Source: Polaribacter sp. NJDZ03 (GTDB lineage: Bacteria; Bacteroidota; Bacteroidia; Flavobacteriales; Flavobacteriaceae). Taken from it: 64,000 nucleotides of DNA. The position numbers and the translations under genes were made by a program. Below, in pieces: positions 44,872 to 54,169 of this stretch. Position 1 is the stretch's first letter, and each line of letters opens with the position of its first letter. The stretch spans positions 127,501 to 191,500 of the forward strand of contig NZ_CP079195.1 in NCBI RefSeq assembly GCF_019263805.1, in the 5' to 3' direction. The notes under the pieces are model-generated. The model was not told the DNA's origin. It did not search any database and was given only the letters and a program-made list of their open reading frames with translations.

Positions 44872-45651
44872 ATGAGAAACCATTTTTTACTGCTCTTATT
44901 TATTCCTTTTCTTTTTTCGTGTATACCAGCTAAGGATATAATTTATCTACAAGGAGAGCCAATTGCAAAAAAAGAGATTAAAAGAATTAATAATATACCC
45001 TACAAATTACAAGTAGATGATATATTAAATATAGATATAATGTCTAATGATGAGACTTTAGTATCTGTTTTTAAGAAACAATCTATTGGAGGTGCAGGTG
45101 GTGTTAGTGAAGGAGCGTCTTATTTTTCGGGATACAGCATAGATAGCTACGGAAACATTAGAATGCCAACTTTAGGTGAAATTAATGTTTTAGGGTATAC
45201 AGAACTTGAGGTTCGAAAAAAAATAGAAAATGAATTAAAAAAGTTCATTAAAACTCAAGAAGAACTTTTTGTTTCAGTAAAATTAGCAGGTATTAAATAT
45301 ACTGTTATTGGAGAAATAGGAAGTCCAGGGCCTAATGTTATATTTCAAAATAAGCTTTCTATTATAGATGCCATTTCTAGTTCTGGAGATATTACTGCTG
45401 TTGGTAATAGAAAAAAAGTTGAAATTATAAGAAACTCAATTACAGGAACAGAAAAGTTTACAATTGATTTAACACAAATAAATGCTTTTGATTCTGACGT
45501 TTTTTATATAAAACCAAATGATATTATAAATGTTATTCCATTGAAACAAAAAACTTGGGGAACTGGGACTACTGGTCTGGGAGCCCTCACAACAATTGTT
45601 TCTTTATTTACATTGATAAGTACTACTTTTATTTTAGCAAGAAATTTATAG
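44872..45651 (+). CDS. Polysaccharide export outer-membrane protein (Wza-like)
   Basis: About 259 residues. Lipoprotein signal MRNHFLLLLFIPFLFSC. I choose the ATG at 44872 because the -7 element TATATTTG (44840-44847) puts the transcription start near 44855, leaving the earlier ATGs leaderless. The Poly_export domain (YKLQVDDILNIDIMSNDETL to DSYGNIRMPTLGEINVLGYT) is followed by two SLBB-like beta-grasp regions (KLAGIKYTVIGEIGSPGPNV, then VEIIRNSITGTEKFTIDL) and a C-terminal membrane helix. It would form the export channel for a capsule or exopolysaccharide. It is six bases ahead of the tyrosine kinase gene. Confidence 0.88.
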   Translation: MRNHFLLLLFIPFLFSCIPAKDIIYLQGEPIAKKEIKRINNIPYKLQVDDILNIDIMSNDETLVSVFKKQSIGGAGGVSEGASYFSGYSIDSYGNIRMPTLGEINVLGYTELEVRKKIENELKKFIKTQEELFVSVKLAGIKYTVIGEIGSPGPNVIFQNKLSIIDAISSSGDITAVGNRKKVEIIRNSITGTEKFTIDLTQINAFDSDVFYIKPNDIINVIPLKQKTWGTGTTGLGALTTIVSLFTLISTTFILARNL

Positions 45652-45657
45652 GGATTT

Positions 45658-48126
45658 ATGGATAATTTAAATAAACTAAATAACAGTACTATTCAAGCTA
45701 ATATTGATGTTAAGGGGTATGTTTTTAAAGTTTTATCTTATTGGAAACTTTTTTTTGTAACTATTGTAATTGCCTTGATCGTTGCTAAATTTATGAATGA
45801 TTATAAAACTAAAGTTTATAATCTTAATACTGTAATTTCTGTAAAAGAAGAAAATAACCCGTTGTTTTCTACAGGAACAAACATAGCTTTTAACTGGGGA
45901 GGAGCTAGTGATGCTGTAGAAACGATTAAAGTTGTTTTAACTTCTAGAACACATAACGAAAAAGTAGTTAGAAAATTAAATTTCTTTATAAATTATTTAA
46001 AAGAAGGTAGATATCGTTTAGAAGATGTTTATGGTTATACGCCGTTTGTTGTAGACCTAGATACTAGTAAACCTCAATTATATGGACAACTTATACAAGT
46101 AGAAATTACTGGTGAGGATACTTACAATTTATCTTTTGATCTTAAAGAGAGTAATTCTAATGCTTTAATTATCTATGATTCAAATACAACAAGTATACAT
46201 AACTTTTCTTCTCCACTTTTTTCTAAAGAGTATAAAATAGGAGAACAGATAAATACTGAATTTTTAAATTTTTCATTACAAAAGACTAAAAAATTTACTG
46301 TCGGAGAGAAATTTTATATTCAATTTGTAAGTTTTGATGGTACTGTAGGAAGTAACAGGTCTATAAGTGTTGCTGGTATTGCAAATGGAGCTTCTATGCT
46401 TAGTCTATCTAAAGGGGGGCCAAATAAAAACAGAATTGTAGATTATTTAAATGCAACTGTTGTTATTTTAGATGAAGATAAACAAGAACAAAAAATTCTT
46501 TATGCTAAAAAGACTAAAGATTATATAGAGCTTTTATTTACACAATTAGAAGATAGTTTACAACGAATAGAAAAAGAATTAGGTGTTTTTAAAGAGAAAA
46601 ACAATATCTATAATTTATCAGAAGAAGGTAGTCTTGTCTTTAATGAAACGATTACAATAGAGCAAGACAAAAAAAATATTTTAGAATTTAATGACTATCT
46701 AAATAACCTAAGAAGTTATCTGCTTTCTCATGATACGTATGGAGAGAATATACCAGTACCTGCTTTAATAGCTGTTCAAGATGGAAAGATTTCTGGAGAA
46801 ATAACAACTCTGATACAATTATCTAGTTTAAGGGAAAAATTACGAGGTTCTGTAACAGATAATCATCCACAGGTTATAAAGTTGAGTAATGATATTAACA
46901 TTTCTAAAACTAATTTGTTAGAAAATATATCTACTTTAAAAGTAGTAAATCAAAATAAAATCAACAAATTATCAGCGGAATTATCTACATATAAGGGTAA
47001 ACTTAAAAAGCTACCTAAAACAGAACAAGGTTTATTAAAATTTGAAAAAAACTATCAAATTTCAGAAGCAAATTATAATTATTTGAAGCAAAAAAGTTAC
47101 GAAGCAGGTTCAGCAATTGCTGCAAATGTTTCTGATGTTAAAATAATAGACACTGCTAAAGACTTAGGTAATGGTCCGGTATACCCAATACCTAGTTTTA
47201 ATTACTTAGTCGGTTTAATGTTAGGAGTTGTTTTTCCATTATTTTACATCATAACTAAAGAGGTATTAGATAATAAAATTCACACAGCAGAAGATATTCA
47301 AAATAATTATGCAATTCCAGTTTTAGGTGTTGTAGGTAAAAATCATGGAAATAATAATTTAGCCGTTTTTGATAAACCTAAATCCTCAGTATCAGAGTCT
47401 TTTAGGGCGCTTAGGTCTAATATTCAATTTTTATTTAAGAATACGGATGCGGATAAATCTAAAACATTGGTTTTAACTTCTTCTGTGAGTGGAGAAGGGA
47501 AAACAATGATTTCTATAAATATGGCTACGGTATTTGCTTTAAGTGGAAAGAAAACTGTATTAATTGGTTTAGATTTAAGAAAACCTAAAATTTATGATGA
47601 TTTTGATTTAACAAATGATATTGGTGTTGTAAACCACTTAATTAATCAAAAAACGTTAGATGAAATTATAATTAATACTAAAATACCAAACTTAGATCTT
47701 ATTTTATCTGGACCAATACCTCCAAATCCTTCTGAATTATTATTAAATGAAACGGCAGATAAGATGATTAAAGAGCTTCAGAAAAGATACGATTATGTTA
47801 TTATTGATACACCGCCTGTAGGTTTGGTTTCAGATGCATTAGAGTTATTTAAATATGGAGATGCTATTATTTATGTTATCCGTCAGGATTATTCTGAAAA
47901 AGGAATGATGAGAATGATAGATGATAAATATAAAAATAAAGAAGTAACCAATATTAGTTATGTTTTAAATGACTTTTCTATTAAAAACAAATACGGTTAT
48001 GGTTACGGCTATGGTTATGGCTACGGGTACGGCTATGGCTACGGAAAATATGGCAATGGTTATCATGAGAATGAAGACAATAAAGGTTTCTTCTCTAGAA
48101 TATCCAGTTTATTTAAAAAGAAATAA
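45658..48126 (+). CDS. Wzc-type polysaccharide co-polymerase and tyrosine autokinase
   Basis: 822 residues. The N-terminal Wzz-type chain-length domain lies between two membrane segments (about residues 30-45 and 515-535). Long coiled coils lie in between (EQDKKNILEFNDYLNNLRSY and following). The cytoplasmic BY-kinase domain (about 570-780) has Walker A SGEGKTMISIN (lysine near 615), Walker A' VLIGLDLRKPK, and Walker B YDYVIIDTPPVGLVSD. The C-terminal tail has nine Tyr-Gly pairs (47992-48045) and two further tyrosines, expected sites of autophosphorylation that govern polymer length. With the wza-like gene just upstream it forms a two-gene operon; no glycosyltransferases or Wzy/Wzx are next to it. 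Confidence 0.9.
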   Translation: MDNLNKLNNSTIQANIDVKGYVFKVLSYWKLFFVTIVIALIVAKFMNDYKTKVYNLNTVISVKEENNPLFSTGTNIAFNWGGASDAVETIKVVLTSRTHNEKVVRKLNFFINYLKEGRYRLEDVYGYTPFVVDLDTSKPQLYGQLIQVEITGEDTYNLSFDLKESNSNALIIYDSNTTSIHNFSSPLFSKEYKIGEQINTEFLNFSLQKTKKFTVGEKFYIQFVSFDGTVGSNRSISVAGIANGASMLSLSKGGPNKNRIVDYLNATVVILDEDKQEQKILYAKKTKDYIELLFTQLEDSLQRIEKELGVFKEKNNIYNLSEEGSLVFNETITIEQDKKNILEFNDYLNNLRSYLLSHDTYGENIPVPALIAVQDGKISGEITTLIQLSSLREKLRGSVTDNHPQVIKLSNDINISKTNLLENISTLKVVNQNKINKLSAELSTYKGKLKKLPKTEQGLLKFEKNYQISEANYNYLKQKSYEAGSAIAANVSDVKIIDTAKDLGNGPVYPIPSFNYLVGLMLGVVFPLFYIITKEVLDNKIHTAEDIQNNYAIPVLGVVGKNHGNNNLAVFDKPKSSVSESFRALRSNIQFLFKNTDADKSKTLVLTSSVSGEGKTMISINMATVFALSGKKTVLIGLDLRKPKIYDDFDLTNDIGVVNHLINQKTLDEIIINTKIPNLDLILSGPIPPNPSELLLNETADKMIKELQKRYDYVIIDTPPVGLVSDALELFKYGDAIIYVIRQDYSEKGMMRMIDDKYKNKEVTNISYVLNDFSIKNKYGYGYGYGYGYGYGYGYGKYGNGYHENEDNKGFFSRISSLFKKK
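47992..48045 (+). repeat. In-frame hexanucleotide repeat coding for (Tyr-Gly)9
   Basis: Nine copies of TAYGGN in tandem near the end of the kinase gene. Third positions vary (TAC/TAT, GGT/GGC/GGG/GGA), so it is not a recent perfect microsatellite, but copy-number change would stay in frame and change the number of phosphorylatable Tyr residues. Confidence 0.85.
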
Positions 48127-48131
48127 AATAG

Positions 48132-48161
48132 AAAAAGCATCGTTAATTCGATGCTTTTTTA
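48132..48161 (+). terminator. Terminator after the wza-wzc operon
   Basis: AAAAAGCATCG-TTAATT-CGATGCTTTTT followed by T-rich sequence. Confidence 0.85.
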
Positions 48162-48251
48162 TTTTAATATAAATGGTAATAACAACAATAACGAGGTTTC
48201 TAAATGCAGTTAAATAATGTTGCAGTCTGTGGCTAATAAGAAACAAATTAA

Positions 48252-48772
48252 ACTATAATTGTTATCATTCCAAAAAATGAATATGCGCCTTATTTTGAAC
48301 AATATATTCAAATTGTTTTTAAAGAAAATAAATCTATTCTAAAATATTTAAAGTCACCTCAAAATGAATTTGAAACGTTATTGAGAAACCTCCCTAAAGA
48401 AATACAAAATTTTTGGTACGCAGAAAGTAAATGGACCATAAAAGAGGTTGTACAACATGTCATTGATACAGAACGTGTGTTTAGTTATAGAGCTTTGTGT
48501 TTTGCAAGAAATGATCAAACAGCTTTACCTGGTTTTGATCAAGATGTTTTGTAGTTAATGTGGATGCTAATGCTAGAGATTTTAATGATTTATTAGATGA
48601 AATGGACCTTATAAGAAAAGGAACAATTGTTCTTTTTAACAGTTTTTCTACGGAAGCTTTATTACGAATAGGAGTAGCGTCAGAAAATAAAATGTCTGTA
48701 AGAGCATTAGGGTACTTATTCTCCGGACATCAAATACATCATTTAAATGTTATTAAAGAAAAAAGTATTTAA
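48252..48772 (+). pseudogene. DinB-family protein, frameshifted and lacking a start codon
   Basis: Reading from about 48252, the frame gives IPKNEYAPYFEQYIQIVFKE, then WYAESKWTIKEVVQHVIDTE and FARNDQTALPGFDQDV, clearly the DinB superfamily (PKNEYxPYY-type start, the metal-site His in VVQHVIDTE). A stop follows at 48552. The C-terminal part, MDANARDFNDLLDEMDLIRK to LGYLFSGHQIHHLNVIKEK (with the last metal His pair), continues in the next frame from 48560. Adding one T to the TTTT at about 48547-48550 restores DVFVVNVDANARDF. The N-terminal start codon is also missing (only ATA/ATT in place). The gene is dead or carries two base-call errors. Confidence 0.85.
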
Positions 48773-48778
48773 AAAAAT

Positions 48779-48801
48779 AAACCTCACTAGATGTGAGGTT
48801 T
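48779..48801. terminator. Bidirectional terminator
   Basis: AAACCTCAC-TAGAT-GTGAGGTTT, perfect 9-bp stem, between the DinB remnant (+) and the deaminase gene (-). Confidence 0.8.
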
Positions 48802-48809
48802 ATACAAAA

Positions 48810-49289
48810 TTAATATGCTGTTTTATCTTGTTTTTCTGCCCACTTATTAAAAGGCTCTAGTGCAATTTCTCTTCCTATTTGTTCAAAAGGAATACTTCTT
48901 TTTTCGTATGGTAAAGGAATTTCTTTGTAGATAAACTCATCATCAAAACCAATATTAGCCGCATCTTGTTGGTTACTTCCGTAAAAAACTTTGTCTGGTC
49001 TAGCCCAATAAATAGCACCTAAACACATAGGGCAAGGCTCACAAGAAGTATATATAATACAACCATCTAACTGAAAAGAACCAATGTTTTTACAGGCATC
49101 TCTAATTGCAGTAACCTCTGCATGTGCCGTTGGATCATTTGTAGAAGTTACTTTGTTGTTTCCGCTACCAATTATTTCTCCATCTTTTACAACAATACAT
49201 CCAAAAGGACCTCCTTCGTTATTGTTCATTCCTTTTAAAGCCGCTTTTACAGCTTCGCTCATAAATTCTTCGTGTTTGTTCATCTTCAT
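48810..49289 (-). CDS. guaD: Nucleoside/guanine deaminase (CDA superfamily)
   Basis: 159 residues. Zinc and proton-shuttle motifs HAEVTAIRDAC and CEPCPMCLGAIYWARPDKV are intact. The surrounding STNDPTAHAEVTAIRD and SFQLDGCIIYTSCEPCP resemble Bacillus guanine deaminase more closely than TadA, so guanine to xanthine is the likely reaction. Start could be the first or third Met. The gene ends at a bidirectional terminator. Confidence 0.85.
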   Translation of the reverse strand: MKMNKHEEFMSEAVKAALKGMNNNEGGPFGCIVVKDGEIIGSGNNKVTSTNDPTAHAEVTAIRDACKNIGSFQLDGCIIYTSCEPCPMCLGAIYWARPDKVFYGSNQQDAANIGFDDEFIYKEIPLPYEKRSIPFEQIGREIALEPFNKWAEKQDKTAY

Positions 49290-49323
49290 TTTCTTTTATT
49301 ATGATTTACTTTGTTTAGCCAAA

Positions 49324-49350
49324 AAAAGCTGCATAAGATATGCAGCTTTT
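49324..49350 (-). terminator. Terminator after fumC
   Basis: AAAAGCTGCATA-AGA-TATGCAGCTTTT about 20 bp past the fumC stop. Confidence 0.85.
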
Positions 49351-49372
49351 AGAGATTGTAAAATTAATATTT

Positions 49373-50770
49373 TTATTTTAAACCACCAGTCATTTCTTCT
49401 GGTTTTACCCATTCGTCATATTGTTCTGGAGTTACATAGCCTAAACGAACAGCTTCTTCTTTTAAAGTTGTTCCGTTAGCATGTGCAGTATTTGCAATTT
49501 CTGCAGATTTATAATACCCAATTTTAGTATTTAAAGCAGTAACTAACATTAAAGAATTATTTACCAATTCTGTAATTCTAGCATGATTTGGTTCTATACC
49601 AGCAGCACAATGCTCATCAAAAGATTTACAAACATCACCAATTAATTGAGCCGATTGTAAAACATTAGCAGCCATTACAGGTTTAAAAACATTTAATTCA
49701 TAATGTCCTTGAGCACCACCAATTGTTACGGCAACGTCATTACCTATAACTTGCGCAGCAACCATTGTCATCGCTTCACATTGCGTAGGGTTTACTTTAC
49801 CAGGCATAATAGAAGAACCTGGCTCGTTAGCAGGAATAATAATTTCTCCAATACCAGATCTTGGTCCAGAAGCCATCATTCTAATATCGTTTGCAATTTT
49901 ATTTAAAGAAACTGCAATTTGCTTTAAAGCTCCATGTGTTTCTACTAAAGCATCATGGGCTGCTAAAGCTTCATATTTGTTTTCTGCTGTAATAAAAGGC
50001 ATTCCTGTAAATTGTGCAATATATTTTGCAACCAAAACATCATAACCTGCAGGTGTATTTAATCCTGTACCAACTGCTGTACCACCTAAAGCTAATTGAG
50101 ATAAATGTTCTAATGTATTATTTAGCGCTTTTAAACCGAAGTTTAATTGTGCAACGTAACCAGAAAACTCTTGACCTAAAGTAAGTGGAGTAGCATCCAT
50201 TAAATGTGTTCTACCAATTTTTACAACATCTTTAAAAGCGTCTGTTTTTGCTTTTAAAGTATCTCTTAATTGTGTAATTCCAGGAATTGTCGTTTCTATA
50301 ATTTTTTTGTAAGCAGCAATATGCATACCTGTAGGAAATGTATCGTTAGATGATTGCGATTTGTTTACATCATCATTTGGCTGAATTACTTTTTCGCCTT
50401 CACCAATTACTTTTCCTGCAATTTCTTGCGCTCTGTTAGCAATTACTTCATTCACATTCATGTTAGATTGTGTACCAGAACCTGTTTGCCAAATAACTAA
50501 AGGAAACTGATCATCTAACTTTCCTTCTAAAATTTCATCACATACTTGTGCAATTAAATCTCTTTTTTCTTCTGTTAAAACACCTAATTCTGCATTTGTG
50601 TATGCAGCTGCTTTTTTAAGATATGCAAAACCATAAACAATTTCTAATGGCATAGAAGCTGCTGCACCAATTTTAAAGTTGTTTCTAGAGCGTTCTGTTT
50701 GTGCACCCCAATACTTGTCTGCAGGAACTTCTACGTTCCCCATAGTGTCTTTTTCGATTCTATATTTCAT
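49373..50770 (-). CDS. fumC: Class II fumarate hydratase
   Basis: 465 residues of the fumarase/aspartase superfamily. The signature loop [19 protein letters not shown] is intact, as are [20 protein letters not shown] and [20 protein letters not shown]. It hydrates fumarate to malate in the TCA cycle. Length is standard. It is followed by its own terminator and then by the deaminase gene. Confidence 0.97.
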   Translation of the reverse strand: MKYRIEKDTMGNVEVPADKYWGAQTERSRNNFKIGAAASMPLEIVYGFAYLKKAAAYTNAELGVLTEEKRDLIAQVCDEILEGKLDDQFPLVIWQTGSGTQSNMNVNEVIANRAQEIAGKVIGEGEKVIQPNDDVNKSQSSNDTFPTGMHIAAYKKIIETTIPGITQLRDTLKAKTDAFKDVVKIGRTHLMDATPLTLGQEFSGYVAQLNFGLKALNNTLEHLSQLALGGTAVGTGLNTPAGYDVLVAKYIAQFTGMPFITAENKYEALAAHDALVETHGALKQIAVSLNKIANDIRMMASGPRSGIGEIIIPANEPGSSIMPGKVNPTQCEAMTMVAAQVIGNDVAVTIGGAQGHYELNVFKPVMAANVLQSAQLIGDVCKSFDEHCAAGIEPNHARITELVNNSLMLVTALNTKIGYYKSAEIANTAHANGTTLKEEAVRLGYVTPEQYDEWVKPEEMTGGLK

Positions 50771-50930
50771 AATTATAATGTAAATTTTAGATATAACAAA
50801 TTTACAAAAAACTATGTTTACATAAAGTTGATAATTGTCATTTTTAGATAACTAAAAAAAATATTTTTTTGATGCGTGTTTTTTGAAAATAAGTATTATT
50901 TTTGCAGTAATAATTTCACAAAAGATACAA

Positions 50931-51104
50931 ATGTTAGATTTTTCAGAATTTTCAGGATTGGTTTTATTCATGTTTATTTTTACAGCTGGTTTTTGGTTGT
51001 TAATATTCTTATTAACATTTGTAGTTCCTTACTGGATTGGTGGAACTATCTGGGAAAACATGAAATTAAAAAAAGAAGCTAAAAAAGCTGCTGAAGGTAA
51101 GTAG
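50931..51104 (+). CDS. Small membrane protein of 57 residues
   Basis: 57 residues from MLDFSEFSGLVLFMFIFTAG; a 48-bp N-terminal extension in frame is possible but the -7 element TATTTTTG at 50897-50904 fixes the transcript start inside it. One long hydrophobic region (about 8-37, possibly two helices) is followed by a basic tail KLKKEAKKAAEGK. I recall similar short ORFs in flavobacteria but no function. It has its own promoter and terminator, so it is a real unit, not a random frame. Confidence 0.65.
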   Translation: MLDFSEFSGLVLFMFIFTAGFWLLIFLLTFVVPYWIGGTIWENMKLKKEAKKAAEGK

Positions 51105-51127
51105 TCTTTTAAAAACATATCATAAAA

Positions 51128-51158
51128 AAAACTCGTTCATTTATTTGAACGAGTTTTT
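51128..51158 (+). terminator. Terminator after the small membrane protein gene
   Basis: AAACTCGTTCA...TTGAACGAGTTTTTTT: a 10-11-bp stem with T-run. Confidence 0.85.
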
Positions 51159-51166
51159 TTGCGTTA

Positions 51167-51320
51167 TACCAAATAAATTTTAAAAGGATTGATAATAAAT
51201 TTGAATTGTTTTTTCTTAGTATGAAATGTAAAATGTAATCATAGCCCTAGTTATGGTTCTGTTTTTATTTAAAGAGTAAAGAATAAGAAACGAATTTAAT
51301 CCATTATTTTTATTTTTTTG
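51167..51320. mobile_element. MITE-like element, copy B (right end eroded)
   Basis: Same sequence family as 39109-39267: it opens with TACCAAATAAATTTTAAAA and keeps ATTGATAATAAATTTGAATT and AATCATAGCCCTAGTTATGG. The right terminal repeat is degraded (TTTTTTTG in place of TTTGGTA). It is flanked on both sides by GCGTTA (51161-51166 and 51321-51326), a possible target duplication, the right one forming the first bases of the next element. Confidence 0.6.
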
Positions 51321-51553
51321 GCGTTACCACAAGGGTCGGGCTTTCTGTTACAAGTCCTCGGTTTTTACAAAAAAGTAAAAACCTGTGGGCTTTTCACTAC
51401 AATCCCTAACGCGGGCAAATTTGCAAAAACTTGTTCTATAAAACAACTAATTAGCAAATATGCCCGCGTTAGGGATTGAAGCAATTGTTTGAGCTCTTTT
51501 TTCTTTTTTTAGAAAAAAAGCGAGTGAGGAAAGCCCGCTCGAACGCCCGTGTC
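51321..51553 (-). repeat. Large multi-hairpin dispersed element downstream of the TonB receptor gene
   Basis: About 230 bp that folds as one closed structure: outer stem CGGGCTTTC/GAAAGCCCG (51337-51345 with 51529-51537), and inside it GGTTTTTAC/GTAAAAACC (51360-51368 with 51375-51383), a 25-bp stem with one mismatch around CCCTAACGCGGG (51400-51424 with 51454-51478), and CTTTTTTT/AAAAAAAG (51503-51510 with 51513-51520). It begins GCGTTACCACAAGGGTCGGG and ends GCCCGCTCGAACGCCCG, ends I recognise from many flavobacterial intergenic regions. It lies from just past the stop of the TonB receptor gene to the MITE-like element. No coding potential. It could be the 3' UTR structure or an independent RNA. 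Confidence 0.75.
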
Positions 51554-51562
51554 TAAAAAAAA

Positions 51563-54025
51563 TTAAAATTCTTCTCCGCCACCATTATCATTTCCATTTC
51601 CACCAGATTTTCTGTCTTTTTGGTTTTTACTCTGGTTAAACCTGTACGTAAAAGTTAAAGATACCTGACGCATTCTTCTCTGAAACGTTTGGTCTGTAAT
51701 ATTAGTTGGGTTTTCTCTACTTGGCGCATAGCCTAAAACTTGATATTTTCTAGAGTTAAAAAGATCACTAACATTAAGTACCAAAGTTCCTTTGTCTTTT
51801 AAAATATCTTTACTAAAGGCTAAATTTGTAGATAAAATACCTTTTCGTTCGCTTTGTGCATCGTTTTTTGGACCATAATAGAAAATTCTTGTTTGCGATT
51901 GAATATCCCAAGGAAGTGTAATTTTAGCATCGAAACGTGTGAACCAAGAGTCGTTTTTTGTATCAAAATTTTGAGTAATTGGTGTTAGGTTGCCATTACT
52001 TGGGTCTGTAACGTTGTAAGTGTATTCTCCTTCTGTTTCGAATTGATAGTAGTTAAAGCTACCAGAAAAACGTACTTTTCTACTAGCATTGTAATTTGCT
52101 GTAAATTCAAAACCAGATCTGTCTTCTGACGCTAAATTAATAGGTTGTCTAATAATTACATTGGTTTCTTTACCGTTTACGAATCTAACATCCTGACTGT
52201 TAACTCGTGTAATATTGTTTGTAGAATGTTGGTAATAAATAGAGGAGTTTAAAGTTAATTTACCCCAAGTATTTAAGTAACCTAAATCGAAAGAGTTGGT
52301 GTAGGTTGGGTCTAAGTTTACATTTCCTTTAGAGAATATAACTTCACTTTCTCTACTTTCAAATGGGTTTAGGTACCAAGAATTTGGTCTTCTTAACCTT
52401 TTACTATAGCCTAAGGTAAAACTTTGATCGTCGTTTAATTCATAGCCAAAATTTATGGTTGGAAAAAAATCTGTGTAATTTTTGTTATAATTTTCATTGG
52501 TATTATTTAAATGAATATCAATGTTTGTAATTTCTGTTCTTAGACCAAATAAATAAGAAAACTTGTTAATTTTGCTACCAAATTGTGTGTAAAATGCATT
52601 TACATTTTGGGTAAATTCTAAGTTATTAGAAGGGTTATATGCTGGGTCTAAGTTTGGAGCAACGACTAAATAATCTGATGTTAAGTCTTGAAAACTTCCA
52701 CGGTAACCTGCTTCAAATTGTGAGTTTTCTCCAATAGGCAACACATAATCTGCTTGTACAAGATTGTCTACGGAAAGCTCTCCTGTTGTATTTGTTTCTG
52801 GGTTTGTATCTGTAATTATTGCAAATTCATTTTCGGAACTAGCACTGTGTTGTAAATCTACAGTCAATTTCTGACCTTTATCGTCTAAATTATTTGTGTA
52901 ATTTAAAGAGAATTGTAGTGTTTGATCTTTTTCTGATTCATCTTGTATACGCAAAGAATTGTATAAATCATTATCACTAGAATCAAAAGAATTAATGTTA
53001 TTTGTAGAAATATTATCGTTTTTAGAATCTCTTACAAAAATGGTACCTGTAATAGAACTCTCTTCATTTAAAAAATACTCTAAACCAAAATTAGCATTAA
53101 AACCATTTCTAAGTCTCTCATTATCTCTATTTTCTATTCTTACACTATCTATAGATTTGTTTGTTAAATAAGTAACATTAGAATTGTAAACCCCAGGGTT
53201 TCTGCTATTATTGTAACCAATGTTAGAAAAAACATTTATTTTTTCTGTACGTAAATTTAAATTTACACCTGCTTGGTAATTTTTAGGATCACCGGCGGTT
53301 ACGTTTACAGAACCATTAAAACCAGAAGATTTTCCTTTTCTTAAAATAATATTTAAAATACCTGCAGTTCCTTCAGAATCATATCTTGCAGAAGGAGACG
53401 TAATAACTTCTACCCTTTCTATTGCATCTGAAGGCAATTGCTTTAATGCATCTGCACCGCTTAAACCAACTAAAGCAGATGGTTTTCCGTCTATTAAGAT
53501 ACGTACGTTTTCACTACCTCTTAAACTAACAATACCCTCGGGATCTACGTCTACTGAAGGCACATTGTCTAAAACATCTGAAGCTGTACCACCTTTAACC
53601 GTCATGTCTTTACCTACATTGTAGATTTTTTTATCTAAACGAATGTCTACCGTAGATTTTTCTGCAATAACAACCACTTCATCTAAACTGCTAGCATCTT
53701 CATATAGTTTAATAGTGCCTAAATTTTTGTTTGACGAAATTTCTTGAACCGGAAATTTAATGGTCTTAAAAGAAATAAATTCAACACTTATTAGGTAAGT
53801 TCCTATTGGGTTTTTAATATTAAAACTACCTGTTTGATCTGTAATTCCTCCAGAAACGGCTTGCGTTTTAGTGTTTTTTAAAACTACAGTAGCATATTCT
53901 AAAGGTTGATTGGTATTGGCGTCTACAATTTTTCCTGTTATGGAAATGGTTTTAATATTTGGCTTTTGAGCCAATAAATAGGTTGATGTTAGTAAGCAAA
54001 GTAATAAGAGTGTAATTTTTTTCAT
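51563..54025 (-). CDS. TonB-dependent receptor (outer-membrane beta-barrel family)
   Basis: About 820 residues from MKKITLLLLCLLTSTYLLAQ, a clear signal peptide; a start eight codons earlier is unlikely. The CarboxypepD_reg-like domain (about 27-110, ISITGKIVDANTNQPLEYAT) is followed by the plug (LDEVVVIAEKSTVDIRLDKK to SARYDSEGTAGILNIILRKG), then a barrel ending VSLTFTYRFNQSKNQKDRKS plus a Gly/Asn tail. No SusD partner lies next to it, so it is an orphan of the OMP_b-brl type. Substrate unknown. Confidence 0.9.
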   Translation of the reverse strand: MKKITLLLLCLLTSTYLLAQKPNIKTISITGKIVDANTNQPLEYATVVLKNTKTQAVSGGITDQTGSFNIKNPIGTYLISVEFISFKTIKFPVQEISSNKNLGTIKLYEDASSLDEVVVIAEKSTVDIRLDKKIYNVGKDMTVKGGTASDVLDNVPSVDVDPEGIVSLRGSENVRILIDGKPSALVGLSGADALKQLPSDAIERVEVITSPSARYDSEGTAGILNIILRKGKSSGFNGSVNVTAGDPKNYQAGVNLNLRTEKINVFSNIGYNNSRNPGVYNSNVTYLTNKSIDSVRIENRDNERLRNGFNANFGLEYFLNEESSITGTIFVRDSKNDNISTNNINSFDSSDNDLYNSLRIQDESEKDQTLQFSLNYTNNLDDKGQKLTVDLQHSASSENEFAIITDTNPETNTTGELSVDNLVQADYVLPIGENSQFEAGYRGSFQDLTSDYLVVAPNLDPAYNPSNNLEFTQNVNAFYTQFGSKINKFSYLFGLRTEITNIDIHLNNTNENYNKNYTDFFPTINFGYELNDDQSFTLGYSKRLRRPNSWYLNPFESRESEVIFSKGNVNLDPTYTNSFDLGYLNTWGKLTLNSSIYYQHSTNNITRVNSQDVRFVNGKETNVIIRQPINLASEDRSGFEFTANYNASRKVRFSGSFNYYQFETEGEYTYNVTDPSNGNLTPITQNFDTKNDSWFTRFDAKITLPWDIQSQTRIFYYGPKNDAQSERKGILSTNLAFSKDILKDKGTLVLNVSDLFNSRKYQVLGYAPSRENPTNITDQTFQRRMRQVSLTFTYRFNQSKNQKDRKSGGNGNDNGGGEEF

Positions 54026-54169
54026 AGCTATCTTTGAATGGTATTCCATTAAGACAGCAAAGTTCTTGCTTAGTTTAAATAGAAGTAGTTAAAGAAACGT
54101 TAAATGCTTTTTTGAGCTTCTCATTATTTATGAAGGTTTTTTTAACCTTGCAGGTAGAGATCTATTATA

